A program made the translations under genes and the position numbers. The notes beneath the pieces were generated by a model that saw nothing but the letters and a program-made list of their open reading frames with translations, made no database searches and was not told the origin of the DNA. A DNA stretch of 64,000 nt from Blasia pusilla (lineage: Eukaryota > Marchantiophyta > Marchantiopsida > Blasiales), in contig CM114271.1 of NCBI GenBank assembly GCA_050084515.1, positions 57,350,001 to 57,414,000 of the forward strand, written 5' to 3'. This document shows, in pieces, positions 23,793 through 36,727 of the stretch (positions within the stretch are counted from its first letter, which is position 1; each line of letters starts with the position of its first letter).

Positions 23793-24094
23793 GAAACAAT
23801 GGGTCTCCACAGAGCAGGAAAATCGTAGGAAATTTTGGAGATAGTGCGTGATGACGTCCAATTCAAATCCCTCAAGCCGACAGTAAACCCCTTAGAAAAT
23901 CTTTGAACTAGTATCTGCTATTTCGCAACGAGTGGAATTGTTTGAAACAATGGGTCTCCAGAGCAGGAAAATCGTAGGAAATTTTGGAGATAGTGCGTGA
24001 TGACGTCCAATTCAAATCCCTCAAAACGACAGTAAACCCCTTAGAAAATCTTTGAACTAGTATCTGCTATTTCGCAACGAGTGGAATTGTTTGA
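23793..24094. repeat. Near-perfect 151-bp tandem duplication upstream of peptide gene
   Basis: Copy 1 begins at 23793 and copy 2 at 23944. They differ by a 2-base gap (ccacagagc against ccagagc) and two substitutions (caagcc against caaaac). Each copy holds tgatgacgtcc, a TGACGTC bZIP-type core. Copy 1 begins 66 bp upstream of the start codon of the secreted peptide gene (which reads leftward), so the repeat occupies its leader and proximal promoter. The high identity implies a recent event. Confidence 0.92.
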
Positions 24095-25239
24095 ACTGAG
24101 GCGAGGTTGTTAGGCTCTCGGCTCAAATGCATTAGGCCGCAGTATCACCACAAGAAGCACACTGGTCGTAGTTAAAACGGGAACGGTCACGTCTACTCCG
24201 CTGTTGACCGTGAAGCTAGTGATTTCAAGAATCGCATAAACCTGCGCGTCACATCCGGCCGAGTAATTCACATCATGGAAAAGATTTCATCGCCATTAAT
24301 CTCATCGTGGCCAAGAAGAGTTGTGAGAAATGGCGCTGCTTCAGTGGAACAGCGAATGAGCGCGCCACCGGTGCATTCCGGCGCCACCGGATTTTAGAAA
24401 TAAATTATTTAGTATTAAAAAGAATTCCAAGAAGCTGAAATTGGATGAATAAAAGAAATTGGAAGAAGGGACGTTCTATTCATAAATTAAAAAAGTGTTC
24501 GAAGAATAAATGTATAGAAAAAAGTTAATGATATTTTATATAAATTCCAAAAAAAATTTAATATAGCATATGACATTTTCATAGCATATAGGTGTTTGCA
24601 AATAAAGAAGTCAAGGATGATAATATAGACAAGGAAATAAAAGTTAGTGTATAGTCCATAAAGGGAAGAGATTAATGATGTTCTACATGAATTCATTTTT
24701 TTTTTCTTGCTTCCCGTAACATGTGAAAAAAAAATTTCTTATCTAGTTGCCATGCGTCAAGCAGAGAGGTGTCTGCAAATCAAAAAGGCACTCTCCCATA
24801 ATAATAACGATTTAGAAAACAACCATTTTATAATAATAAGAAATATCAAAAGAGGACAAAGAACTTTGGAAAGAGGAGTAAAAAATGTATAATAGAATGC
24901 AAAAAGAAAATGGCAACTAGTAATACCAACTCAACGAGCTACAAGATTGACACTCGGAAATAAATTTGACAAGAACATTAGTGGTTGGTCAGATGTGAAT
25001 GGACGAGGAGGCGAGCGAGCCTCCACCATTTCCACACAATATATCAAATGCCAAGGCTTGTGCATATTGTAAGGCCACTCAGATGCATTGCCGAAACTAA
25101 GTAGTAACTACAAAGAGAGAAGGACTATGGGAAGGGGCAAGGTAATGATTCTCAAGGGAATGGTGAGTACATGTTTTCAAGAAAGTATCAAAAGACACAT
25201 GTAAATGACTGAATAAATCTACTGCAAAAGGAAGAAATC
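24095..25239. repeat. AT-rich dispersed repeat, copy A
   Basis: 24486-24800 shares ordered words with 52845-53020 in the same orientation: attaaaaaagtgtt-gaagaa, agagattaatgatgtt-aca, and cttgc-cc-taaca-rtgaaa. This copy has about 150 extra bases in the middle. It has no coding potential. The part before 24400 is unassigned. Confidence 0.6.
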
Positions 25240-25800
25240 CATCAGTTGCATGTCTGATGTCTCACAACATAACTTAACTCCTTGATTCTTATTGCTGCTT
25301 TGGCCACCAAACCTTTGATATGTGCGGCTCGACACACCATCGCCCCAATAAGAACGTGTTGGATTAACAACCATCACATCACCAAGTGTCCGGGATCCAC
25401 CTCGAGATATAACAAGATCAACTCTCCAACGAGAGCTTGTTTGTGTAGTTTAAGGAAAGACATGGACTTGCTCTTACCCAATGACGGACCATGCAGTATG
25501 AGCCATCGATGCTACCACCTTTTCTAATGATATAATGTGTAGCCATTCGTTCTCTAACATGTGCACATCAGAGATTATGAATACCCTTTGCATGAATGGG
25601 CTTCCCGCATACATAATTTGACACACCTAACAAAGAAGGATAGGGAAGTCCGAGGCGTAATCGTAAAATTATCAAGAATATACCTCGAGCAAGACGACGT
25701 ATATTTGGGGTAATAAAAGAAATCACAATGGAGGGATGTTCACTATGGATATTATAGTAGCCTAGTACATGGGTCACTTCATGTAATCTATATTATAATA
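25240..25800 (-). pseudogene. LINE ORF2 C-terminal relic
   Basis: Minus-strand frames read LRLRLGLPYPSLLG, then VCGKPIHAKGIHN (a Cys/His block) and, further on in another frame, RVDLVISRGGSRTLGDVMVV followed by NPTR. These are the tail features of a plant LINE type in which an xLRLGLP block, a C-x-C...G-x-H block and a VDLVI...RTL-DV-V-NPTR block follow the reverse transcriptase. Stops and frame changes separate the pieces. No reverse transcriptase remains here. Confidence 0.55.
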
Positions 25801-26940
25801 GCCTATATGGACAATAAGACAAAATTGTGGAATAAAGACAAAAGAGTAATATGGTTGAATTTTGTTCGTGGAATAAAAATGAATCTGAGTGTAATATGAA
25901 TATATATATATATATATCTTAATTAATAATAATTTAATTAATTTATGCTAAAATGGATGATCTTAGGTACCTAATAAGACAAAATAGTCCAATGATTAAA
26001 AAATTAGCAAAATATTTACAATTTTTTCCCTTAATTCCTATTTGATGGGAAAATAAAATAAATTTTAACATAAAAGGAGAATATATTGTTTGAATTTTAT
26101 TGAAGGCTAGAAGCATTTAGGGGATAGGGATATCATTTAAATTTTAACCGAGGAGTGGAATTAGTTGGAAAAGTGAAATGTTATCACTCTTCTAAGATTT
26201 AAGTCAATTAAGAAAAATATTTTAATTTTGAAATGAAAAATATGAATATTTAAAAAAATAATCATGTTAATTCACATTCAAAATTTTGGGAAAGGAAAAT
26301 GAATTTGAATGGAAAAAGGAAATGATCTCATTAAATAAAATTAAATAATAATCTAGTTAATGGATGTTATTTTGTGGGGAAGAGTAGAAAACTTTTATGG
26401 CAACATGCAAGCCACAAGTGCATAATACAAATTGTTATCCATAATTTTTGTAGATAGATCCATGGATTAAAATAATTTATGTCCTTTCCCAACCAGTTAC
26501 TCCCCTTGTTAGTATTAATGTTCTCCCCAAAATAGGAGTTGGAATGTTATTACTCTTCTAAGATTTAAAAAAATAGTAATTATATTTAAATCTTTTTTTA
26601 AAGATCATTTAAAAAATAATCATTTAATAATAAAAGTGGATTATTAAAAAAAATAAAATTCATTTTCCTTTCCCAAAATATCACATTTGATATTTTGGGA
26701 AAATAAAATGAATTTTATTGGAAAAAAGGAAATTATTTTTTTGATTAAAATTAAATAATAATTTAATTAGTGAATATTATTTTGGTGAGAAGAGTGGAAA
26801 AGGAATAGTAGGGGAGTTGAGTATTATTAAAATTATAATTCAAGAATAAAAATAAAATTATATATTCTTTTAAGGTTTAAAAAATGAAAATTATTCTTAA
26901 AGTTTGAAAAAATATTTCTAAATTACTAAAAAATAATAAT
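25801..26940. repeat. AT-rich dispersed repeat, with internal duplication
   Basis: Phrases at 26280-26400 recur at 26690-26810 (ttttgggaaa-gaaaatgaat, ggaaaaaggaaat, attaaataataat-tagtta) and in inverted form at 53110-53400. An (AT)n run lies at about 25902-25917. No coding potential. Confidence 0.6.
26653..26718. repeat. 31-bp inverted repeat, 4-base spacer
   Basis: Left arm 26653-26683 and right arm 26688-26718 pair along their length with about two mismatches. The spacer is catt. The palindrome joins two oppositely oriented pieces of the AT-rich repeat and so probably marks a head-to-head junction. Confidence 0.75.
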
Positions 26941-28909
26941 TTTCGTTTATGCAATCATAGAACTTGTCTTGTGAATGGTTGTAAGAGGCGTCTTGGCAAT
27001 TTGGACCATGGGAGCTCGCCACCAAGTTCCCGATAATTTAGGGTCATTGGAGCACATGTTGTGGGGGTTATGTCCGATCTTAGAGTAAGGATGTATTTTT
27101 ACCCAATATTCTCTAAATCTTTGACCCTTTAATCTTTTTGGGCTATTCAACCCCCATTACTTCACTTTTATTTTACATTGTTGGGGAGTCTTTGTAGTAA
27201 TAAAATTTCACCCTAGGGGAGGGATCATTAAACTAGTAAATACCGACAAGTATGTCATGCACTAGATCTCCCCCTTCCTCTACTTAAACTCTTTCCCATT
27301 TCCATTTCCATGCAGTAAATTGAAACCATAACTTTGCATTCTTGCAACTATGAGACCAAGGACGGAACACTTTAAACCCATAACACTATGCCACCACATT
27401 TACCATCGCAAGGAACCCCAAAGTTACAAGCTTATCTCGAATGGGGGAGAGATGATTTTTTAAATGATAATTAAACAAAAGATTGATATAGGTGGTTCAC
27501 CCCCCAACACTTTTCACAACAGTGAGAAAGATATATTTATACATTCACGAAAATATATATCCCGATCGTCAATGGTGTCGCAGTCTACTGGACTGCACAG
27601 TCACAACTGCTTTGTTACTCGGCTGACCCTCAGTCGACTGCTGTGCTACTCAGTTGACCCTCTGTCTTCACGGGAGCACACGCTCCGCGCTCGCGTCAAC
27701 TTTCGACGACTACTGCGTTGACGAGGCCTCATGACTCACGAGTTGCGGCCCACGTACCCACCGGTCTTGAAGGATTCGTTCGTGAATTGGACCTCGGGAT
27801 CCTCCGACAACGAAAAAAACGACCCAATCGTGAAAGGACTTAATATGCACGCAATCAGTCTCGCTTAGTACTCGGCCTAAGAAAATTATTGCTTTCTTTC
27901 CCACATAGCTTACCAGAGAGATTCTCACTATCCATGATCCAAGTGTCTCAAATTCATCGTGATGCATTTAGGCTTATTGCGTTCAGAGTAGAGTGGCAAT
28001 GAGTCTCGCGGAGAGGGTTCAGATGAAGATGAAAACTGGAAAGGGAAATTGGAAAAGAAACTTTTAGGCCAAAATTTTGGCAACCATTATTGGGTTATTA
28101 GTTATTACCTCTAATGAATATTCCTTGGAAAAATTCTAGATGCTTTTGAAACTTTCTCACTGGGATTTTAACTCTATTTTTCCTGTTCAATGAACAACTC
28201 ACAAATATAAAATTTTAAAACCCTTGGATTCTAGACACCACCTAAGTTAACACAACAAGTATGCAACTTGAACATATAGTTCTGGTGGTTGCAATTAAGT
28301 AAAAATTCTTGCAGGACCAAGAAAAAATAGCTAAGATAAGAAGAGAGTAAGATAAGAATATATGAATATAGTAGCTTCAATGTATATATGAGGTACCTCA
28401 ATGTATATATGAGCTGGCCTCTTTGTAATTGCATGAGGTTTGTGTTAATTGTAAGTGACCGAAATGGACATGAGGCTACTCTTATTGCATATTGTTATCT
28501 GGACAGGGTGAGCAGTTAAACAATGTAGGACATGAGTATCATAAGGTTTCTTCTAGATTGTTTTGTGTATTATAGATGTGTGTAAGGGGCTGCTTTAGTT
28601 GGATACATCAGACATATATTAACAATGTATAGTTCCAAGAGGTGTATGGCATTGTATGTTGAGGACATGAAGTTGAATGAAAATCTTAAGTATGCAAGTA
28701 AGAGGTTATAAAGAATGTTTCCAAATAACATAAGAAAAAATTGCATATGAATGAATTTGCAAATGGAGGTGGCTTGTGTATGCTTGCATATGGAATGGAG
28801 AATTTTAGGTCGATGTGTAAGAGAACCATACAAAATGTAATCAAGCAAGCTGAATGTGAAAGATCAAATGGAAATGAACCAAAGAGAATACAAGTGGGTA
28901 TAATTCTCT
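26941..28909. other. No gene recognised; short tandem repeat near 27.63 kb
   Basis: At 27617-27668 a unit containing tactcggctgaccctcagtcgactgctg is loosely duplicated. The surrounding 27560-27970 is GC-richer and may be a piece of an LTR or SINE-like element, but no boundary or coding sequence was found. ORFs at 28231-28934 lack recognisable domains. Confidence 0.4.
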
Positions 28910-29053
28910 CTTTAGTAGAGATTAAAATTTTCAAATTTATGTTGCTATGGCAATGAGGCTAAACTGTAGTCTTCCTACAATTTTTATCTCTACTAAAGTT
29001 TTTTGCATATTTTGACTACAGTTTAGCCTCATTGCCATAGCAACATAAATTTG
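28910..29053. repeat. Interleaved pair of perfect inverted repeats
   Basis: Arms B (28932-28971) and B' (29014-29053) are 40 bases long and exact reverse complements with a 42-base spacer. A second pair, A (28910-28922) and A' (28986-28998), is 13 bases, also exact. A lies before B while A' lies inside the B spacer, so the order is A-B-A'-B'. The transcript could form one long hairpin or, in part, a crossed fold. No similar copy elsewhere in the window was noticed. Confidence 0.93.
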
Positions 29054-31140
29054 AAATCCTGCAAGCATACTTGGAATAGGTGACAATAGCATGATGTGGG
29101 TTTTGCCTAATAAGATACAATTACTTGACACTTGTCTCCTATAGTAAACACTTGGCTCTCTACAGTCACATAACATAGATTGAAATGTTGGTTCAAAGTA
29201 CCAAAGGTCGAATAAACATGACTAACAAAATGTTGGATCCAAATCACGCGATGTCCAAAGTTTTAGAATAAGTTTTGGTTTTGCAAAATATCATATGTGC
29301 ATATCTTGAATTCAAAATACATCTATTTAAGATGCAAGACTACAAATGTAGTATGGACTCAATTGTCAACATATGCAGTTTAAGCTCAGGATTATCATAA
29401 ACTAAATGCTTGATGTCTTTGGAGAAGTCAACAAATTCATCTTTTGCATTTCTCAGTTGTTCCTTCATAGTCTCAACTGCTAACAAGTCAGAAGCGAGTC
29501 TGTCATAAGTTGAATTTAAGTGCAGAGTAAGGTCGCGCATTCGTGTAGATAATTAATCAGATTTCTGTTGAGCTTGACTCAATGTTGTGTATGCATTCGT
29601 GCTTTCCTTTGAACTCCATCAATGTGTTCTTGAGCAATCACAACACCTAACACACCATTGATTGGATTAAATCTTTCTCAACAACATGGTATTCTGGTTT
29701 GGATATGTTGCTCCTGAGTCATGAAATGCCATACATATGGTTCCGAGTAGTATATAAACATTATAAATAAACCAAATACAATACGTGCATGTAAGGAATG
29801 TTACAAAACAACAAGTGAATAAGTTTTGAAATTAAATAGCAGTCATCATCAACAAGTTAGAACTAAAAGATTAGATAATACCGTGATAGGAATGCAAGTG
29901 AAAGAGAATGTAAATTGTTCCAATATCATTGAGTATTTATTCTTAGAAGTAATTATATAAATGAACAAGTACATAGAAATGAAACAAAAAATTAATAAAT
30001 ATCATTTAAACCAAATATTTGAGAATTGGAAGTCTAAAGTACTATATATAGAGGCATAATCTCTTCCTCTAAAAAGGCTATTATGAAGAAAAAGCAAAGT
30101 TGGTGAAGATCTATATTATCATGTATATAAACAACAACATGTACTATGATAATAAATAGCCAGTAATCAGGTATTCATCAAACTGACACAAGTACCAAGT
30201 ACATGTAATATTTGTACTCTACCAACAAGAACATGAATGATATGAAATGCACAATATAATAATCATCAACAACCATAAGTTATATTGATTGCACATGAAA
30301 ATTTTGTCAAATTTTACTTATAGTATTCAACAACAAATGATAAGGATTTTCTGGTAGTGTAGTATTAGCCAATGATCAAACTCAAATTCTCGTCTATGGA
30401 ATTGTTTAGATCGAGAAACTAAAGAGTGCATAATGCAGGCCTCTAAGTAGATGTCATACGTGATTCTTTACTCATGGGACAAGCGTACACGAAGTACGTA
30501 GCAGAGGAGCTGTATTTAGTATCGATTACAATATAATTGAAAACAAAAAAGTGCACAAAATGTCAAATTCTTACTTAAAATTTAAAGCTCTAAAGAAGCT
30601 TTATCTCATGCATATTTGCGCTTGTTGGGAGATGCAATTAGGCCACTGGCGTCAGATGAATCATTTGTAACACGAATTGAGTAAATGTTAGGGTTTCTAG
30701 CAGTGTTGGTCCATTGGAATAGAGTACAGTTGGATGTATACATGGTACAGATACATTTTTATACAAAGAACTGTTGCGGTTCAGAGGGTTGTTGTCTATG
30801 TAATGAATAGCCAGGGATCTAAAAATAAGCGGTATTTGCATGCATGTTTAAGAAACCTATGTTGGAGATATGCTACTATTAGCAAAAATGTCTATTGATT
30901 TTCATTTTTGGAGAGGGAGATTTCAGTCGGTAAAATCGCATTTGGACTCATGGGTCAGGATATTTTTGCACAATCTGTATCTACATCCTTGGACCCGACC
31001 CATGCATACAAGAAAGAACAGATCGACTCAGATTTCAAATCGATTTCCATGCTCGACTTGTCTCCTTCTCCATAACCGAGTTCTCTTAGAGATGGTCCAA
31101 CTATTCTCTGTCAAATTCCAACCCCGTTTTCACGGCCTCC
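29054..31140. other. No gene recognised
   Basis: AT-rich with short ORFs. One minus-strand ORF at 29540-29340 reads as a charged helix but has no splice or family support. Confidence 0.4.
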
Positions 31141-31184
31141 CTAGTTCATACCCTTCTCTCTACTAGTTCATACCCTTCTCTCTA
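31141..31184. repeat. 22-bp tandem duplication at LINE 5' side
   Basis: agttcatacccttctctctact occurs twice in a row. It lies just before the recognisable LINE sequence and could mark the insertion edge. Confidence 0.75.
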
Positions 31185-31593
31185 CTTAGGGACCAGGAAC
31201 TCCCAACAAAATTGGGCTGCACCTCCCTGGACGGTCATGCCTAACCATGGAACGGGCAAAAGCCAGGGATGTTGAGACAATTCTCAAGCTCTGACCTCCC
31301 TCGACCCCCAGACGGGACTATGGTTTCTCTGGAGTAAAGCACACCCTATCTAATTGTTTTCCCTATTCCCCTTTGCTGAGCACATAGACCAAGACGTCGA
31401 GTGAACACTTTGCACCCATGACTACCACAGAACAACCAGCGTTAGAAACCTCACGGAGGAGGTCCAAGACACGACCGGTGTCAAGGATCTTTCCACAAGA
31501 AAACAAAGAGCGAGGGCAAGGTGGGCGATCCGTGAGATCAAATGGCTCACGGAGATTGATCTCACCAAACTCACGCCACTATGTCGGGAAAAA

Positions 31594-32632
31594 ATGAGGG
31601 AGTGTGACAAGGAACGACTCGGCATTGTCACACATTCAACAGAGGTTATACCATATCCGGAAGTGGCATCCATCACAGGCAGATTCTTTGAACTAGAAGG
31701 AAAATGGGAAAGCTTTCAGGCCAACCAGATGTTGGCATGGAATACAATGATGAGCAACAAAAAAGAAGAGCAGGGCATATGGATGTCCAGCAAGGAATCG
31801 AACGTCCTCGAATGGACGGCTCAGAATACAACTCTGGAATTAGAGCTGGTTGCTTTGAGGGCTGAAAATATACAATTGAAGAAGGACTTAGCTGCCTGCT
31901 TCAAAGAGGATAACACTCAGCTTGGGAAAGCAATGCAAGAGTACCGTGTAACTGGGAACAGTCCTCCAAATCCTGTTAGAACCTGGACTGAAGTAGTGGG
32001 CAAGCACACAACCACAACACAAATCACGGAGGTTCCAACACAGGTAGCCAAAGAGGTAGCAAAAGAGGAAGCAGATAGGGTCCTAGAAATCCAGGATAGG
32101 AAAACTAGAGAACTCAATTTAGTTATCATGGGACTGCACTTTTCCAAGGAAGAAGAATGTAATTCAGTTTTGCGAGAGAAGGTCTTCACAACTCTCGGGG
32201 TCACACCGACAATCACCTTCACAGGGATCAGACTTGGGAAAGGAACAGGGGACCGACCAGCACCAATGTTGGCACAATTTGATCCCTCACAACGGGGACC
32301 AGCGATGGAAACGAGGTTGGCCATCCTCGCGAGAAAGCGATCTGAAAGGATCTGCTATCCGTATCTTCCCAGATCTGACCACCCAGCAAAGAGCAGCACT
32401 CCCTATTGAAAGGGAGAAGGTTTTGGCTAACCGCAACAACGGTCTTTGGAGTGAACTTAGGGAAGGAAAGGCCACGACACAAGTACCTAGGAGAAACAAA
32501 AATGCTGCACCAACACGACAAACAGGAGGAGCAATGAGCGAAAACTCGGATTCCAACCAGGGAATTAGCAATTCTATAACTCGGAACCAGGACTTGGAGG
32601 TGACAAACCTACATGACAAGACCTCCCTATAG
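31594..32632 (+). pseudogene. LINE ORF1 protein, frameshifted
   Basis: The first frame (open from about 31405, first ATG at 31594) encodes a charged coiled coil (LELELVALRAENIQLKKDL) and then an RRM-like segment starting at TRELNLVIMGLHF with IRLGKG. Near 32330 the protein-like reading moves to another frame (GSAIRIFPDLTTQQRAALP, then an Asn/Gln-rich tail) that ends at 32632. This order, coiled coil then RRM then a basic C-terminal domain, is that of L1-like ORF1 RNA chaperones that bind element RNA. The frameshift breaks it. Confidence 0.72.
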
Positions 32633-33854
32633 GGAATGGAGGATGGGAAGGATATTACCAACCCATCCATTTAGGCAGTTTTTCACAATTGTGGAGGACC
32701 ATTCTGGTCTAGAGGCAATGGCATTACATATCTGGGCACAAAACTGGACCTTATCTTTTTTGTTGAAACACATGAACATGATTCCAACCGCATTCCCAAC
32801 ACAGAGGACTTCGGGTTTTGCTACCCACAACCCACTCACCAACAAAGAAAAGCAAAGGACACGGGGGCTGGCATGCTTGATAGCACCATGGTTACAACCT
32901 TTTGTCTCCATAGCCAACATTGATGAGGAGAAACACTTCCTCTGGATCAAGGTCAACAAAGAAGTGGGGATCTTGAAAGATCTCCTCATTCTTTGTTTGC
33001 TACTTGAGTCCCACTTTGCTCAAAAGAGAATTCCCGTATGAGGCTCTCTCTACATCCATTGAGCACCACATGCACGCATGGGGAAATATCCTCCTTGTAG
33101 GAGATTTCAACGGGAGAACGCCAACACTCAAGCTCCAATCTACATGTCAAACAACACCAACGTGGAAGGGATTGATACTCAGTCGGCTGATGGGTCTCTC
33201 AAAGAAGTATTCTTCCCACACATGCAGCGCAACTCAGTGGACAAGGAAAAAACAGCCAATGGAGAGAAACTTCTCCAACTTTGCTCAAAACATTGTTTGG
33301 TACTCGCCAATGGCATGGCTATGTGGCCACAATCAGGAGGTCGCACTTCCATTGGACACTCTGACTCCAAAAGAGAAACCTCGACATCAGTGGTTGACTA
33401 CATGATTGGGGAAGTACATCAACTACCACATCTAGTTGCCAATATGCGCGTCACACACGTTCTAAAATCGGATCATGAACCACTCTACTTTGACATCATG
33501 GTCTCCAAAACCATCCCAGAGGCTGCAGAAAAATTAACCCTTCCGACCAAATATCGATACACTTTCCTTCAGGAAAAGAAAGATGAACTCATCACACTCG
33601 TCAACAAGGCTCTTACAGAGTGCTCACCCCTGATGAACACAACGAGTTCAGCGACATCCTACATCAATGTTGCAGAAAAGTCCTACCTTTCCAAGCTGCC
33701 TGGAGGCAAACACATTAGATCCACTTCTCGTTCTTCTCCCAACCCTGGTTTGACAAGGATCTGCAAAGAGGCCCCAGGAGCTGAATCACCGGCTAAGGGA
33801 GGATCCACACTCTCCACACACTCGATTGTTGCAGAAAACTTACAAACGATTTAA
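32613..33854 (+). pseudogene. LINE ORF2 endonuclease domain, broken
   Basis: Two segments in the same frame (32613-33041 and 33078-33854) carry an exonuclease/endonuclease/phosphatase fold. The N-terminal part has LEAMALHIWAQNW and RGLACLIAPWL. The later part has NGEKLLQLCSKHCLVLANG, VVDYMIG and the final catalytic motif SDHEPL. In active LINEs this domain nicks target DNA to prime reverse transcription. The stop at 33041 and the degraded sequence after 33700 make it non-functional. Confidence 0.78.
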
Positions 33855-34141
33855 CGAGGAAGAAACACAAATACATTGCCATAAAGATCACAGAGTTTAC
33901 ACAATGAGATGAAATACCAATCGGCCAAATTGTGGAGAATACTCAGGAATAGATAGAACATCATTCCACTCTAGGATCTACACATCTGGACCACATATGG
34001 TACCCAACTTTACCACTCCAACATGCCGCTTCTTCCCCACCCCTGGCCGAATGGGCTTCGGGATCTACCGGACCTCTTCACCATTGACGATGTCACATCA
34101 AGAATCAAAGGCTACATAACAAACCAGGAGGATGGCACGGG

Positions 34142-35008
34142 GTGCCAGGCTCAAATGTTCAAATTTCGCAAGTGAGGCAATTGGCCCAACCCTCATCGAG
34201 AATGTTCAATCTGCAGTTCAACAGGGCTTCCCACGAATGGCAAATGAATACGATCTACCCACTCTTCAAGGCTGGAGACCCAATGATACCATCCAACTAC
34301 AGAACGATCATGGTGAGCTCCCTCATGGCCAAGTTGTATGGGCTACTGCTGGAAAGGAAAATCAGCAACTGGGCTGAAGAAAAGAAGGTGCGAGCCAGAG
34401 GACAAGCAAGTTTCCGACACTCACATAGCACCCTGGATCACCTTCTCACACTCCGGGTACTGATTGAAGAAACTTCCATGTCAAGAATTGGTCACAAGCC
34501 CGGTCAATTGTTCTGCTGTTTTGTAGACTTCAAGAAGGCCTTTGACACAGTCCCAAGGGCGCTCCTTTGGAAATGACTTGAAGAGTTGGGTGTCCCACCA
34601 CAACAACTTACAGCGATCAAGGTCTTATATGCTCACGTGTTTGCACAGATTGCCACTAAGAGGGGCAGATCTGAAACTTTATCTTCCAACACCGGAGTCA
34701 AACAAGGATGCCCTCTCTCACCTACATTGTTTGGGCTTTACATTGACGAACTTGAAGAGGTGCTTTCTGGAGTAAATGGAGATCCAGAGGAGCTAGCACA
34801 CTGCCTCATCCCCCTGCTCTTGTATGCAGATGATATAGTTCTAATGTCTAGAATAGCATATGGGCTCCAACTTTACCTGAATGCACTTTCAAGCTTCTGC
34901 AACAAATCGGGCATGGAAGTCAACTTGCTGAAAACGAAGATAATCATCTTTGGATCACGGCTCCCTCTGCGCAATGGTCACACACTTTCACCTTCAGCCA
35001 GGGAATGA
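34142..35008 (+). pseudogene. LINE ORF2 reverse transcriptase, one internal stop
   Basis: A single frame except for a TGA at 34574-34576. Motifs are IYPLFKAGDPMIPSNYRTI, RARGQASFRHSHSTLDHL, a catalytic Asp in CCFVDFKKAFDTVPR, SNTGVKQGCPLSPTLFGLY and the YADD box in LLLYADDIVLMS. This is the non-LTR reverse transcriptase signature, with all three acidic positions kept. The frame ends at 35008, where a frame change joins the C-terminal part. Confidence 0.9.
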
Positions 35009-36072
35009 GAAGGGAGATCATTGAGATTGTGGGTGAGTACATATACCTGGGGGTGCAACTCAAACCCAACAACCAATGGATAGCTAATGGGAGTCGTAAC
35101 AAGATCAATGCAGGCTTGAGGGGTCTACACCTGCTACAATCCAATTGCAGAAGAATGGAACTATGGCATATTCCACAGAAACTCCATCTCTTCAAAGCTC
35201 TGGTGATCCCAGCCACACTCTATGCATCTGAAGTGTGGGGCCCTAGCTCCAAGGCTTGGTCCTAGGACCTTGAGGCCCCCCAGAAACTCTTCATGCGTCA
35301 GAATCTGGGCATTAGGAAAACCACTCCCCACAACATTCTATTGGCTGAGTTTGGGGAGGTACCAATGGAGATCCATGATGTTAAGAATCTGATCACATTT
35401 CTCCAACACCTTGAGGATATTTGCGAGGACGATCCCAATTGTCTATTCTCCAGGGCCTACGTGGTTTCAAAAAGTAGTGCCACCCTTGGGGCTAAAAATT
35501 GGTTCTATGACTGCACGGAGTGGCTCATGAAATGGGGAATATCCATAGATGACCTGCCTACGGCCACCCACCAGGACCTTGCTGAACAATTACACAACAA
35601 TTACATTGCCATCAACTAGGGCCGACACCAGCGCCTCTGGGAAAGTAGGGGGAATTCCTCTCACAAAAATGGTGAAAGAATGAGGCGCTACTACACCCTC
35701 ATGAACAACTGTACATCCATGCAGCAAGCCTCCTACATCTCTGCCCCCATTCCCACTAAGTTACGTCATACATTAGCGAGATTCAGATGTGGCTCTACTG
35801 ACCTGAAGATTGAGAAAGGAAAATTCTCACAGAAGAAAAGAGAAGATACATTATGTAGATTTTGCAACTCGGGGCTTGTTGATGATGAACATCACTACCT
35901 CTTCGACTACACCTTTCACGATCACATTAGGCTTGACTTCCCGGATCTCTTTGTTCACCAAGCTCCCAGGGTCCTCCCATTCGTGACTAGGCAGAATCAG
36001 ACTCAGATTGCTAAATTCTTGCATAGTTGTGTGAAGAGCAGGGACACTCATCTGGCTCTAAGGACCCCTTAG
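35005..36072 (+). pseudogene. LINE ORF2 C-terminal part with Cys/His block
   Basis: One frame with stops at 35263-35265 and 35617-35619. It contains the thumb-like EYIYLGVQLKPNNQW, PATLYASEVWGPS and, near its end, CRFCNSGLVDDEHHYLFDY, a C-x2-C...H block. Of the usual C-C-H-C set the last Cys appears as Asp/Tyr. A related block is CALCDD...NHYLISC in the minus-strand copy at 43.4 kb, where the final Cys is kept. Confidence 0.85.
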
Positions 36073-36166
36073 GCCCTCGCTGGTGCTTGCTCTCTCTCCA
36101 AATTTGTTGTTAAGTGTCAAAACTAAGTCCCATGGCCCTGTGGGGTCCCCGTGGACAATAAATCTA

Positions 36167-36324
<158 letters not shown>

Positions 36325-36727
36325 CCTCTCTTTGCGATCGGAGATTGTGGTGGCTCTTGAGGATGTGTGTGGACGGACTAAAGGGAATTGTTTATGCAGC
36401 GACGTAGATTGTAATTCCGGGGGGATCGGGCATGCGTAGAATCAAATGGGATGGCTGAGGCTGAAGTCATTGCGCTATTGGTATTCCGAGCTTTTCCTTC
36501 CCGGGGCGTGGGCGATTTCCACGGTTTCTGTGCGCGGGCATATTGTAAATCCAGGGCGCCAATGGCGCTCTGCGACCAAGAATGAAGCATTCTGATTGTA
36601 GAGCCTGGAGTGAAGAATGAATTCGGAAGAAAAAAGGCACTGAAGGAATGAGTTTGCATTATCTTGTGGTAAGACTAGAGCTCAAAGCCTGTGCAAGAAG
36701 TTCAGCCTGTCAATCTATGCTTCAGTT

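Noticed and set aside
29340-29540. Coiled-coil-like minus-strand ORF
   Set aside because: It is short, without family match or splice partners; chance helices of this size are common.
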